Source of the DNA: Acinetobacter kyonggiensis
GTDB lineage: Bacteria; Pseudomonadota; Gammaproteobacteria; Pseudomonadales; Moraxellaceae
Direction: 5' to 3'
Assembly (NCBI RefSeq): GCF_900107285.1
Contig: NZ_FNPK01000012.1
Span: forward strand, 35,609 to 99,608
DNA: 64,000 bases
The position numbers were made by a program, and so were the translations under genes. Positions 37,629-47,845 of this stretch are shown in pieces (the stretch's first letter is position 1; every line of letters starts with the position of its first letter). The notes beneath the pieces are model-generated. The model ran no database searches, was not told the DNA's origin, and saw only the letters and a program-made list of their open reading frames with translations.

Positions 37629-38312
37629 ATGAATGAGAGTACGTTTAGTATACCGAGATATTTAAAAAATAAGTCAAATTTTAGTTTTTGGCATTCAATG
37701 ATTTTAGAATGCCAAAAATTAGTAGATTTGACTAAAGTCGAAAATGTAGTAGATTTTGGTTGTGGTGATGGAAGTTTTGTTGAATTATTTAATCATGAAT
37801 ATCCTAGTATAAATATTATAGGTGTTGAGAAACAAAAAAAACTTATTGAAACTTGCAAATTAAAAAGAATAGATGCTAATTTCATTAGTTATGATAATTT
37901 TGATAATATAGAAGATGAAAGCCAAGATTTATTTTTTTCGCAAGAAGTAGTCTATACAATTAAAGACTTAACTAATCATGCAAATGAAATATTTAATAAA
38001 TTAAAAAAAGGTGGGTATTATTTATTCACTGTTGGGTGTCATATAAATAATCCAACGTGGGAAAGACGGAAAGTTAGAATAGATGTTGAAGAAGAATATA
38101 ATGCATATAATTATTCACCATCTGAAATATCAAAGGTATTTTTTGATATGGGATTTAGAGTAGCAGTTAAAAAATTACCAATTGTTTATCCCTTAGTTTT
38201 TTCTTATGATGAGGAGAGGGAATTTCTAAAAATTGAAGATCTAATAGAGTCTTCAGAAAATAATAAACTTTTATTTGTTATGCTAAAACTAAAATACTCA
38301 TGGGATGAATAG
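37629..38312 (+). CDS. Class I SAM-dependent methyltransferase
   Basis: A protein of about 227 residues with motif I VENVVDFGCGDGSFVELF, an acidic residue after strand 2 (IIGVEKQKK) and the post-motif DLFFSQEVVYTI, then KLKKGGYYLFTVG. It is a small Rossmann methyltransferase without extra domains. A TTG at 37617 overlapping the previous stop could also start it; I choose the ATG at 37629. The stop lies 2 bp before the UvrA-like gene. The substrate is unknown, perhaps the product of the adjacent dioxygenase. Confidence 0.8.
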   Translation: MNESTFSIPRYLKNKSNFSFWHSMILECQKLVDLTKVENVVDFGCGDGSFVELFNHEYPSINIIGVEKQKKLIETCKLKRIDANFISYDNFDNIEDESQDLFFSQEVVYTIKDLTNHANEIFNKLKKGGYYLFTVGCHINNPTWERRKVRIDVEEEYNAYNYSPSEISKVFFDMGFRVAVKKLPIVYPLVFSYDEEREFLKIEDLIESSENNKLLFVMLKLKYSWDE

Positions 38313-38314
38313 GG

Positions 38315-41300
38315 ATGTCGCAAGTTCTTCAACTTCTTAATGCTAATGAAAAAAACTTAAAAAATATTAGCTTGGAACTACCAATAAATAAAATAATAGC
38401 TGTAACAGGTATAAGTGGTTCAGGTAAAAGTACTTTAATGTTTGATGTAATATTAAAAGAGTATTTCCGTAGAGAAAAAATAATAAATAATAGAGCAACA
38501 GATTATGATAAGTATTGTAGACCCGATTTTGAGAAGTTTTTTTATCTGAATAAAGTAATTGGAATAAACCAGAAATCATTACTAAAGTCAGAAGTATCCA
38601 CTGTATCAACAGTATCAGGTGTAAATGAAATTATAAAACAGTTATTTGTCAAATTTGGGAAAATACATTGTTCTTGTGGAAATTATGTTCCCTCAACTTG
38701 TGATATTAAAGATGTATTCTCAAAAATTTTATCAACAAATAATACTAAACTAAAAATATTATATAAAATAAAGGACTCGAAAGATGACATAAAAATAAAT
38801 ATAAAAACAATTAATGCTTTTAATATTGAGAAATTCTACAATGATCAAATAAAAAAAATAAATATCAAGGTGGATGGGACATATAAGAATGAGTCAATTT
38901 ATGGTGAAATTAATAGTAGTTTATTGAATCGAGATGATATAGAGGTTAAAAAAATATTATTAGTAGAAAACTCAGAGATGATATACGATTTTTCTATTCA
39001 AACTTTTTGTAATATTTGTGATGAGGAATATTTGTCAATTAGAAAATCACTATTTACAAGATCAAAAATTAGCAAAATAAATGGTTGTTGTACAAAATGC
39101 AATGGTGAGTCTTTTTTAGATACTGTTGATTTTGAATCACTTATTAATAATTCCTCAGTAAGTGAAAAATTTATAAACCTCCCGCATAATGGTAAAGCTT
39201 ATAAATATATTTATTTACAAGATAAAGAAATTTTTAAAATAATACGAGATGGTCAAAATGATGTTGATTTTTTTAGTCTAAGACATGACATTCGGGATGA
39301 ACTAAAAAAACTGATTAATGAAAAGGTTCTTAATCATAAGAATCACGAAGTAATCTTAAAATATATTAGAAAGGAAATGTGTCTAGATTGTGAAGGGACA
39401 GGATTTAATAAATATGCTTTAAGTATTAAATTAGATGGCTTGAATATCTTTCAAATTAATGATTTGAACTTCATTGACTTGAAAAAAATATTCTTAAGAG
39501 ATGAAAAAATCATAAATATATTGAATATGATTGAAGATTTGTCCCTATCTTATTTGAAATTATCCAGAAGTACTAAGACGCTGAGTGGGGGGGAGTTGCA
39601 ACGATTAAAAATATTGAATGCACTTTTTAATTATGTTAGTAATTCGATAATAATATTTGATGAAATTTCATCTGGATTATCTTTGCAAGATCAAAATAAA
39701 ATTATTAATGTAATAAATAAACTAAAGAGTCAAAATAATACTATTTTTCTTATAGAACACTCAGAATATCTAATTGAAAATTGTGATATGCTAATTTCAA
39801 TTGGTCCAGAGTCAGGTGTTAATGGAGGTAGTTTAATAAATAATTATAATTATAAAATAAGGAAGAATATATTAAGAAATAAGTTATCTAGTGATCAAAA
39901 ATTATTTTTTTCAAATGTAAGTAATAATAATTTAAAAAATATTGATTTTTATTTTCCACTAAATGTTTTAACATCAGTTATTGGGGTATCTGGTAGTGGG
40001 AAATCTAGTTTAATAGCAAGCATTCAGAATGAGTATAAAAATCATAAAGATTTAAATGTCATATATATGGCACAGGAAGACTTATATAAAAGTTCCAGAT
40101 CCATAGTTGCAACTTATAATGAGGTGTTTGATGAAATACGAACTATCTACGCTAATTTACATGCATCGAAATTATTAAATTTATCTATTAGTAATTTTTC
40201 ACCAAATACAATAGAAGGATCTTGTGAATTATGTCGTGGTAAAAGTGATAGCGATGAGACCATATGTAAGAAATGTTTTGGAACAAAATTTAATTTCATA
40301 AGTTTATCAGTTTCTTATGGTAAATATAATATTTATGAATTGCTAAATTTATCATTTCATGAAATTTTGCAATTAAACATTAGTAAAAAAATTAATAAAC
40401 TGAGTGAGATACTTATTAAGCTTGGGGTTGGGTATTTATCATTAGGAAGAACAACTTCTAGTTTAAGTGGTGGAGAAGCACAAAGAGTTAAATTAGCAAA
40501 ATTTTTGTTAGAATTTTTCAAAAATAATAAAAATAAAGACACTTTATTGATTTTAGATGAGCCCTCCAAAGGATTGGGTAATACAGATATTACTATGCTT
40601 TTAGAATTAATAGATGATCTACTTTTAATGAAATGTTCCGTTATTGCAGTGGAGCATAATGAATACTTTATAAAGAACTCAGATTTTTTAATTCAGATTG
40701 GTCCAAAATCTGGTCCAGAAGGTGGTGAAATCACTTTCTGTAATTATATCCAGTTCTATACTTTTCCTGAAAAGCATAGAACTGGATCAGAACCACAAAT
40801 TGTTGTAAATAATTCTTTAATTAATGTACCCGACTGGATGGATGATCATTATTTTAAAAAAATTAAAAACTTTCATGAAAGAAGCTCTATTAAAAGCAAT
40901 CCTATAGTAATAAATTATATGGATGAAAATGAAGTATTAAATGCGCTAAGTTATGAGAAGGAATATTTCTTTTGCCCATTTTTTGATGAAATTTCGCATT
41001 TTAAATCGGTTAGTAAAACTGCATTTAATTCTATAAGAAATACTTTAAAATCTTTTGGATTTGATGAGTATTTTTATTTTGATCAAAAAATTGAATTAAA
41101 AAAAATGAGCGTCACGTATGACCATAAAAATTATTTAAATATTTTTTTAAAAACTAATGATATAAATCTTTGTAACACAATTGGCGGTGGAGTAATTATT
41201 ATTAAAAATGGAGATAGGATTTATTATCATACTAACAGGTTGCTTGATATAGAAAATATTATAGTTGGTCCTAGGGAAATTAATAAAAATTATTTTAATA

Positions 41301-41749
41301 AGTATTATTCTTCTTGTTGTTATTGTGGAGGAATTGGTTATAGAAAGATATATGATATTTCAATATTTAATGATGAGATATTGTTAGATGACCTAGAGTT
41401 TTATAAGAAATTTAATTTGTCCAAAGGCGATTTATATAAAATTAAAGTTAGTATAAAAAAATTTATGGAAGAAATGATTTTTGACTTTCATAAAAAGTTG
41501 TCTGATTTATCTGATTCTCAATGTTATTATTATTTTTATGGAGATCCATATGTATTTTTTCTTTCGAAAGATGGGCGAAAAAATGCTTTGGGTGATCGAA
41601 TAGTTTGGAATGGTCTTTTTAAAATTCTTGAAAAATATAAAAGCATCCCAAATATAGATTGTGAGTGTCCATATTGTTTTGGAGAGGGATATATTCAAGA
41701 TATTAATTATTATCTAGTGAATGGTAAAAGCATTTATCAGTATGACTAG
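38315..41749 (+). CDS. Outsized UvrA-like ABC ATPase
   Basis: At 1144 residues it is about 200 longer than UvrA. Two ABC units are seen: Walker A GISGSGKST (~32) with signature LSGGELQRLKI (~425), and Walker A GVSGSGKSS (~556) with signature LSGGEAQRVKLAK (~717) and LILDEPSKGLG (~744). UvrA-type zinc modules occur at C-x2-C pairs near 250 and 640. After residue ~830 an extra region of about 300 residues carries CCYCGGIGYRKIYD and CECPYCFGEGYIQD, again UvrA-like zinc sequences. UvrA paralogues such as DrrC protect producers of DNA-binding drugs, so a self-resistance role is plausible. Extremely AT-rich. Confidence 0.83.
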   Translation: MSQVLQLLNANEKNLKNISLELPINKIIAVTGISGSGKSTLMFDVILKEYFRREKIINNRATDYDKYCRPDFEKFFYLNKVIGINQKSLLKSEVSTVSTVSGVNEIIKQLFVKFGKIHCSCGNYVPSTCDIKDVFSKILSTNNTKLKILYKIKDSKDDIKINIKTINAFNIEKFYNDQIKKINIKVDGTYKNESIYGEINSSLLNRDDIEVKKILLVENSEMIYDFSIQTFCNICDEEYLSIRKSLFTRSKISKINGCCTKCNGESFLDTVDFESLINNSSVSEKFINLPHNGKAYKYIYLQDKEIFKIIRDGQNDVDFFSLRHDIRDELKKLINEKVLNHKNHEVILKYIRKEMCLDCEGTGFNKYALSIKLDGLNIFQINDLNFIDLKKIFLRDEKIINILNMIEDLSLSYLKLSRSTKTLSGGELQRLKILNALFNYVSNSIIIFDEISSGLSLQDQNKIINVINKLKSQNNTIFLIEHSEYLIENCDMLISIGPESGVNGGSLINNYNYKIRKNILRNKLSSDQKLFFSNVSNNNLKNIDFYFPLNVLTSVIGVSGSGKSSLIASIQNEYKNHKDLNVIYMAQEDLYKSSRSIVATYNEVFDEIRTIYANLHASKLLNLSISNFSPNTIEGSCELCRGKSDSDETICKKCFGTKFNFISLSVSYGKYNIYELLNLSFHEILQLNISKKINKLSEILIKLGVGYLSLGRTTSSLSGGEAQRVKLAKFLLEFFKNNKNKDTLLILDEPSKGLGNTDITMLLELIDDLLLMKCSVIAVEHNEYFIKNSDFLIQIGPKSGPEGGEITFCNYIQFYTFPEKHRTGSEPQIVVNNSLINVPDWMDDHYFKKIKNFHERSSIKSNPIVINYMDENEVLNALSYEKEYFFCPFFDEISHFKSVSKTAFNSIRNTLKSFGFDEYFYFDQKIELKKMSVTYDHKNYLNIFLKTNDINLCNTIGGGVIIIKNGDRIYYHTNRLLDIENIIVGPREINKNYFNKYYSSCCYCGGIGYRKIYDISIFNDEILLDDLEFYKKFNLSKGDLYKIKVSIKKFMEEMIFDFHKKLSDLSDSQCYYYFYGDPYVFFLSKDGRKNALGDRIVWNGLFKILEKYKSIPNIDCECPYCFGEGYIQDINYYLVNGKSIYQYD

Positions 41750-42257
41750 GGGGTGTTGATATTTTATAATGGAAATTAGATAAAGATACAAACTAAGGTG
41801 ACAGAACTTACGTAATTCTATTTTAGTAGCAATACCTTTGAATTGCTTCAACTTGAAAATGTATTTTCATTAAATTTATGATTTTATATAAATGTCAATC
41901 CATAGATTGTTAATGAGTTTTGTATTTGATTTTTTGGAATATTGGCTTTTGTCCCGCTTTTTTAATCTGTTCTCAAATGGTTGTAATAAAAAAATTTGCT
42001 CAAGCAATAATGTCAGTGATTCAAAGGTCTTACCTGATTTACTGGAACAAATACATCCATCAGAAAAAGTCGTTCTTTACGAAGTCTCTCGCATAGCAAT
42101 GAAACAAATTTTTCGGATTTTTTGAAATTTAAATCCATAATATTTTGTTTTTATATACTTTATTACACCACAAAATAATGGATTTATGTGGGTATTACGG
42201 AGGTGGGATTGCTGGATAAAATGAGTACTAATAAAAGATTATAATTGATGAATAGTT
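41750..42257. other. AT-rich intergenic region without supported genes
   Basis: A 77-codon plus-strand frame (41892-42125) lacks a ribosome site and recognisable domains, and I do not call it. No clear terminator follows the UvrA-like gene. Sequence composition changes here from the very AT-rich cluster to the less AT-rich recombinase module, so a cargo boundary may lie in this stretch. Confidence 0.4.
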
Positions 42258-42620
42258 TTAAAGTTTAGCCTGAAGACCTTCCACAAATTGTAAAATAGTG
42301 GCCAATCCCTGAGTATTCTGAATCTGTTCCATCGGAATGTCAGCGGTCAATTTATTTGGTAATTTCATAAAATGCTGCATCCAGGCAGTATCCCCACCTG
42401 TCAGAGCATCTAGTGATATTGTAATACGGATTAAAGTGAGGGCGAGTTCTCCCTGTTTTGATGTGGGATCTAATTCAAGAGAGGTTAAAGTTTTCACCGA
42501 ATCGATACTAAGTATTAAGGCTAGTTGATCCTGTGTAAGACCAAGGCGCTCAGCAGCAGCTAAAACTGCCTTAGCTAATATCATTCTCTGTTTTACAGTT
42601 TTTTCTGATGTTGTACGCAT
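42258..42620 (-). CDS. Xre/MbcA/ParS-type antitoxin, no toxin partner
   Basis: This 120-residue protein has an N-terminal helix-turn-helix-like part (AERLGLTQDQLALILSI) and a C-terminal toxin-binding domain of the Xre/MbcA/ParS (DUF2384) family (WMQHFMKLPNKLTADIPMEQ). In type II RES-Xre systems the partner toxin is a RES-domain NAD+-degrading enzyme encoded directly downstream. Here the downstream side (below 42258) has no such frame. It could be an orphan regulator, for example of the neighbouring recombinase operon, which is read in the same direction and ends 90 bp upstream. Confidence 0.78.
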   Translation of the reverse strand: MRTTSEKTVKQRMILAKAVLAAAERLGLTQDQLALILSIDSVKTLTSLELDPTSKQGELALTLIRITISLDALTGGDTAWMQHFMKLPNKLTADIPMEQIQNTQGLATILQFVEGLQAKL

Positions 42621-42710
42621 GATCGATCTCTGTTTCAGACGCTGCTAATTCATAGAGTTTATATGATTTGATGATAGTTTTTAAGAACTCAAATTTTTAC
42701 TGTAGACATC

Positions 42711-45668
42711 CTAAATATGAGAAACAATCATTAGATACATCAGTAGTTTGAATACACCGAGTGCCTTCGCATATTTACACTTGAAACAAAACTTAATTCG
42801 CGTCTCATCCTCATTCAGGCTGAAGTTTTCTGCCCGTAATGTTAAATCTTGTAATGTTTTTTTGAGCTCTGTCTTGCTCTGCTGAGAGAGTTCTAAATGG
42901 AGATATTTTTTGGGAAATAAGCCGCTGATGAAAGAAAGAAGCTTCTTCAGTTGCCGTTTTTCATTTAGTTCAAAAATTAACTGGGCTGAATTGGGCTGAA
43001 CTTTTTCAAGATAAATTGAGTAGATCATATTGAGCTGTTTTTTATATTTACTTTGTACATTTGCATAACGCTCCTGGATATGGTGAATGACCTTTTTCTC
43101 CTCCTGATTGGTTGGCAACCTGGTAATTAATGCAGCAGGAGTTTTCCTTAAAAAATCCGTGGTAAACAGCCGGGAAGATTTTTTTTGGTTTACACAGGAA
43201 GTTTTCAAATGCAGAGCTCTGGCACGTAATTTTTGCGCGATTTGCAAAGGAATGGCTTCAGGTAACAGAAGGTCTTGCTCTTTTTCTACTGCAAGAATGT
43301 GGTGCAATAGTTCAAAAGTCATCTCTGAGTCATGAGCTCCTAGCATCAGTGAATCAGGTGATTTCTGTTGCCCTGGTTGATATTGATGATCATGTTGCTT
43401 ATAACGGTCTTTAGTAAGTCGGTCAAATAAAAACTGTTTGATCGCCCGTTGCTGCACAGGAAATTTAACAGAATCATCATGTTTTATGATATTAAAGTAG
43501 GCTTCTTTAGACAGAGGGCTTTCAATTTGATTCAGCTGGTAGCTAATTGCCAGGTGCATTAAATGCAGATAGCTTGAACAGGTCGTTTCAGGGGTCAGGT
43601 GCCCGGCAAAATGAGAAAGTGCATACCAGGTTTGCTGAGTATTTCTGTTTCTTAGCAACGCATAACGGATGCGTAGCTGCTCATTTGGCGTATAGTCGGT
43701 AAATTCATCAGCAAGAGCTGAATCTTTTAAAATCAGATAGAGATGATTAAATGCAGAATGGCGCAGACTATGGTAAGTAAAATTGTGCTCTCCAAAAGCT
43801 GGCTGGATCAATTGTTTCAATAGAGCATTGACTTCATTTTCATGAGTTTCTTCCAGCGACTGTTTTAAAAATAGCGGTTGTGTAACTGATTTTCCCTGTT
43901 CTTTTAGCAGACGTTTTCTATTCTGACTATACTTTTTGAATGCTCGTAATTCGTCGGCTTTGAGCAGATGATGGAGGGGAATCTTACGGTAAGCTGAATA
44001 GCTTTTTTGATTTTTATTGCGATTATTGCGAATGGTGAGCATCACAGCATCTTCAGTAATCAGTAGATCACGTACAAAGATATTCAATGTTTCATTGATC
44101 CGTAGTCCGGCTCTGAATCCCAGAATAAAAATCAGTTTAAATATCTTTTTATCCTGAAGCGAAATACCTTGAGTATTTTTGAGCTGCTCTAGCATGTGGT
44201 GAAAAAGACGTGGCGAGATCAATGCGGTTCTGCAGATTTTTATTTGGATTAAATTATCCAGATCGATAGCGGGTGCGTTAAAGAATAAGATCTGTTTGTG
44301 ATGAAACTCTTGTAGACGTTTTTGTAAAGTCGCTCTAGTTGTTTCTTTCTTTAATAAAAGCATTTCCCCATAGAGGTCTTCAAAATCAGCATCTGAAAAT
44401 GACGAAATATCTTTGTCTTGCGTTGCCTGCAGCCAATGGACTGCAAACTGTGAAAACATGGTTTTTAGAGAGCTTTGTTTAATTGGCTGAAAATCTGCGC
44501 GTATAAGCTTGCGCTTAAATCGCTGCTGCTGCTGGATAATATGATTGAGACGATCCAGTTGTAGCTCCGTTAATTTTGAGCGCAGAATGGTCCATAACAG
44601 CAAACGTTCCAAGGCCGGAGATTGTTCTCCGGAATATAACTTTATGAGTTGATTGCTATAGTCTTCTGAACGAATAGCTTGACGTATCTTTACTAAAATA
44701 TCTGCTACATCAAACGCAATAGTGATCCTAAGCTGGTCCTGAGGGTTTTCACAAACCTTCTGAATCGTATGGGTAGGCGCGGGTTCAGGCTGAATAAAAT
44801 AAGCTGCTAATTGTTTTTCGAGAGGACTAGAACTACAAATTTCATTTTTTAAGATACAAATGGACATTTGATCCAGTCCGCTGTTTTTCAGGAATTGTGT
44901 ATAGTAAAAACCGTATTTTAACAGTTCTTTACAACGCACCTTTTCCTCAGGAAAACATTCGATAATACAAGCGTTGATCAGATGTTCTGCATCTTCAATA
45001 TCTGAAAATAAATCAAATTTTTGATGTTTTAGTCTATAGATCCAGCATTTCACAATATCGTGTAGCACAAACGTTTTTGTATAGCTGACTGAAAAATCAG
45101 GGTCATTTATACGCTGATTACCGAAATGCCGGTTCGGGATCTCGAGTGAAACAATATGATTCAGATTTAAAAAACTTTGAAATTTATTTGTTTTTAAAAT
45201 GATTTTTAAAAACTTTTGCAGTTCGGTATTGTTATAAATGCCATTGAATAATATTGAACTGATCAAACAAAAGCCAAGTGATTGGGTTGGACTGAAGTCA
45301 TTATGTTTTGTCCAGTAAGCAATCATATTCTGGGCAAATTGAGTAACTTTTTTACCATGTTTTAAGGTTTCAATATTTTGTTGCGGCAGAGTCCTTTCGT
45401 GCCTCACGGGTGCGGCAGGCACCGGATACTTTTGATTCGATAAAAGATTAAAACGCTGGATATATTGAGCAAATTCTATACGTGCCCTTTGGTAGCTTTG
45501 GATATTTGACTTACAGTGCTCTAAAAGTCGATCGTCAACTTGTCGAAAAATTTCTGGATAGTTTTCGGGTGTCAGTTCTGTATATTTTTCGCTAAACAAT
45601 TTCAGAAGAAATGCTTTGTTCTTTTTAAGTTTTTCTAGACGTTTTAAGGAATGTGGATGTTTGCTCAT
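42711..45668 (-). CDS. Large tyrosine-recombinase-like protein of a recombinase trio
   Basis: 985 residues. A tyrosine recombinase catalytic core is visible around residues 520-720: FRAGLRINETLNIFV (first Arg), YHSLRHSAFNHLYLI (His-x-x-Arg box), LSHFAGHLTPETTCSSYLHL (Gly-His and the Tyr nucleophile). The N-terminal 500 residues and the C-terminal 270 show no domain I know; a C-x2-C pair lies near the end (FCFKCKYAKAL). It overlaps the upstream gene by 4 bp (ATGA). Size and layout recall the integrase member (GmtZ) of gamma-mobile-trio systems; that assignment is tentative. Confidence 0.72.
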   Translation of the reverse strand: MSKHPHSLKRLEKLKKNKAFLLKLFSEKYTELTPENYPEIFRQVDDRLLEHCKSNIQSYQRARIEFAQYIQRFNLLSNQKYPVPAAPVRHERTLPQQNIETLKHGKKVTQFAQNMIAYWTKHNDFSPTQSLGFCLISSILFNGIYNNTELQKFLKIILKTNKFQSFLNLNHIVSLEIPNRHFGNQRINDPDFSVSYTKTFVLHDIVKCWIYRLKHQKFDLFSDIEDAEHLINACIIECFPEEKVRCKELLKYGFYYTQFLKNSGLDQMSICILKNEICSSSPLEKQLAAYFIQPEPAPTHTIQKVCENPQDQLRITIAFDVADILVKIRQAIRSEDYSNQLIKLYSGEQSPALERLLLWTILRSKLTELQLDRLNHIIQQQQRFKRKLIRADFQPIKQSSLKTMFSQFAVHWLQATQDKDISSFSDADFEDLYGEMLLLKKETTRATLQKRLQEFHHKQILFFNAPAIDLDNLIQIKICRTALISPRLFHHMLEQLKNTQGISLQDKKIFKLIFILGFRAGLRINETLNIFVRDLLITEDAVMLTIRNNRNKNQKSYSAYRKIPLHHLLKADELRAFKKYSQNRKRLLKEQGKSVTQPLFLKQSLEETHENEVNALLKQLIQPAFGEHNFTYHSLRHSAFNHLYLILKDSALADEFTDYTPNEQLRIRYALLRNRNTQQTWYALSHFAGHLTPETTCSSYLHLMHLAISYQLNQIESPLSKEAYFNIIKHDDSVKFPVQQRAIKQFLFDRLTKDRYKQHDHQYQPGQQKSPDSLMLGAHDSEMTFELLHHILAVEKEQDLLLPEAIPLQIAQKLRARALHLKTSCVNQKKSSRLFTTDFLRKTPAALITRLPTNQEEKKVIHHIQERYANVQSKYKKQLNMIYSIYLEKVQPNSAQLIFELNEKRQLKKLLSFISGLFPKKYLHLELSQQSKTELKKTLQDLTLRAENFSLNEDETRIKFCFKCKYAKALGVFKLLMYLMIVSHI

Positions 45669-47845
45669 GTAATCGCTATTCCTGTAAACGTTGACATACT
45701 TTTAAGTTCTAAAATTCCGACCAGCTTGTCTTGTGCTGCTCTAATTTGATCGTAATCTGTTGTCTGAAAACCTGAATAGCGGTCAAACAGTTCCTGCATG
45801 GGCTCATCGTGACCAAAGATGCCTTTGACTACATCTTCATTGCAGTATTGTGCAAAAAAATAACGAGCGAAGTGGCGGGTCCAATTGCGCTGAAAGGCTA
45901 TTTCTGTACAGTATTTTTGAATATCAGAAAGTTTTAAATTTCGGACATATCCTTGTGGATCGTAAAATAATAGAAAGGGGCATTCACCATCGAAGACCTC
46001 TTGAATTGCTTGTACTTGTTCATTGGACAGATAGGCTTTTGTGAGATCCAGAAAGTATTTCAAATACTTTAGGTAATGCTGTATTTCATCACGAAGATAA
46101 TCGTTAAACGGTATATATCGTCCAATGGTACCCGAATAACGCTGCTCTTTATCTGCAACAGCCATCAATTGATTGTCGAGGTCAATATAATCTAGATTGG
46201 GCGGAAAGGATTCACTCGGCCGTGCTGAAGTTATCAGCATGCAAATATGCCACAGCCAGATTGAATAATATTTCAGGGTCTCAAAAGGATTGGGATGTTC
46301 CCGCACTTGCCGGTCAAGCTGGTAAAAAAAAGATTTCACAAATGGCAGATTAGGTGTTTGCTGACTACCAAAAGAATGCGGGTTGCTGAATTCTTCAAGA
46401 TATTCAGTTTCCAGCTGAGGAACAGTCAAAGTTAGAGTTTGAGTATAAATATCAATAATATCAAAGATCTGTGTTGAAGAGTAATGGCATGAAATATAGT
46501 GCTGAACACTTTCTCCATTGAGTAGTTTGCTTTCCAGCTCATACCCCATTTCATTTAATGCAATATCACTGAGTAAGCGAGGAAGATTTTGTGATGTTAA
46601 CTGGAAGGTCAGCCCTTTATTAATTTTTCGTAAATACTCCTGTATCTTGAAATCAATCTCAACACCATCCATTTTTTTCAACTGACTTAGATTTTCTAGA
46701 TAATATTTAGGCAGAGGAATCGTAAAAGAATTCACGGTATTCAACCTATGTTCTCTTAAAACAAAATCATTGAATTTAGAGACTTCAAAGCTTTGCTTAA
46801 AGAAACATTTTTGAGGTTTCAGTGATACCTCTTTGTTTTTTGTACTGACTCGTAAATTTTTTTGAAATACCGGCAGATCTTTATAATGAGTAAGACTGAG
46901 GACTGAAAATAAAAGCAGGGTATGAATTGGAGAGTTTTCTGCCTGTTCAAATAAAATTTGCATAATGTACTGTGCGGTAGGCAAATCGAAGACACGAGGA
47001 TTCGACTTGCTCATTAGCTCATTCTTGTTTTGATGCAGAATTTTATTTTTGAGATTATTGATCTGAGCTGTAATAGAACATTGCTCTAGTGAGTTAAATT
47101 CAAAATTATGATCTTCAACTTTTTCTATAATTTTATCCTCACGTGGCTGTTTTGCCATACCTCGTTCAAAATAAGTCTGATGTGTTTTTTCATCATCGAG
47201 AGACATTCTTGATGTCTTCTTAACATCAGTTTGAGCAAGTTCCTGGGCGCTTGGATTGCTTTGACGATGTCTTTTTTGACGATCTGATTGCGTATGCACA
47301 TAGGTATAAATAACGCGGATATCTGCCAGCTGACCTATTTGCTGTGCACTTAACTTTGGTTTGGAAAGGTTAAGTAACTCCTTATTCTCTCTTTCAGCTT
47401 TATTTAGAAACTCAAGCAGATTGTCTAATTGGAGAGCAAGGATAGGTAAGAAATTGTAAAGCCAATGATATTCCCGCTTTGTACTGGCTAAACGAAAACG
47501 CCTACAAAGATTAGCTACAGTAGCTGCATGTTCTTTGCTATCAAGTAATTCAATACATTGATTATTGAAAATGGCCCATTTCAGTGCATTTGATTGATAT
47601 GCTGATGGGGTGTTGATCAGTGCCAGGAGATAATGCGCCAATGGATATTTACTAATCGATAGATCAGTAGGATGCTGAGTCATAATTTTAATTAGTTTAA
47701 CGACTTCAGCTGGTTGGATGAAATCATTGAGCTTAAAGAAGTCCTGATCATTTTCCAGTTTTGCTTCCGCCAGTGCTTGATAGAAGTCTCGAAATGGCTC
47801 AAGCTTTAATTCTTGAGTATCTTCTAAATAACTATATCCGTTCAT
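45665..47845 (-). CDS. Second tyrosine-recombinase-like protein of the trio
   Basis: 726 residues. The C-terminal third resembles a tyrosine recombinase: SARPSESFPPNLDYIDL (Arg), RNWTRHFARYFFAQY (Arg-His box), GIFGHDEPMQELFDRYSGF (Gly-His and Tyr). The N-terminal ~450 residues are unrecognised. It overlaps both neighbours by 4 bp, so the three proteins are made together. By analogy with gamma-mobile-trio modules it would be the recombinase GmtY, but I cannot verify homology by eye. Confidence 0.72.
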   Translation of the reverse strand: MNGYSYLEDTQELKLEPFRDFYQALAEAKLENDQDFFKLNDFIQPAEVVKLIKIMTQHPTDLSISKYPLAHYLLALINTPSAYQSNALKWAIFNNQCIELLDSKEHAATVANLCRRFRLASTKREYHWLYNFLPILALQLDNLLEFLNKAERENKELLNLSKPKLSAQQIGQLADIRVIYTYVHTQSDRQKRHRQSNPSAQELAQTDVKKTSRMSLDDEKTHQTYFERGMAKQPREDKIIEKVEDHNFEFNSLEQCSITAQINNLKNKILHQNKNELMSKSNPRVFDLPTAQYIMQILFEQAENSPIHTLLLFSVLSLTHYKDLPVFQKNLRVSTKNKEVSLKPQKCFFKQSFEVSKFNDFVLREHRLNTVNSFTIPLPKYYLENLSQLKKMDGVEIDFKIQEYLRKINKGLTFQLTSQNLPRLLSDIALNEMGYELESKLLNGESVQHYISCHYSSTQIFDIIDIYTQTLTLTVPQLETEYLEEFSNPHSFGSQQTPNLPFVKSFFYQLDRQVREHPNPFETLKYYSIWLWHICMLITSARPSESFPPNLDYIDLDNQLMAVADKEQRYSGTIGRYIPFNDYLRDEIQHYLKYLKYFLDLTKAYLSNEQVQAIQEVFDGECPFLLFYDPQGYVRNLKLSDIQKYCTEIAFQRNWTRHFARYFFAQYCNEDVVKGIFGHDEPMQELFDRYSGFQTTDYDQIRAAQDKLVGILELKSMSTFTGIAIT

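Noticed and set aside
41892..42125. 77-codon plus-strand frame after the UvrA-like gene
   Set aside because: No ribosome site or domain; the hydrophobic start and AT-richness suggest chance.
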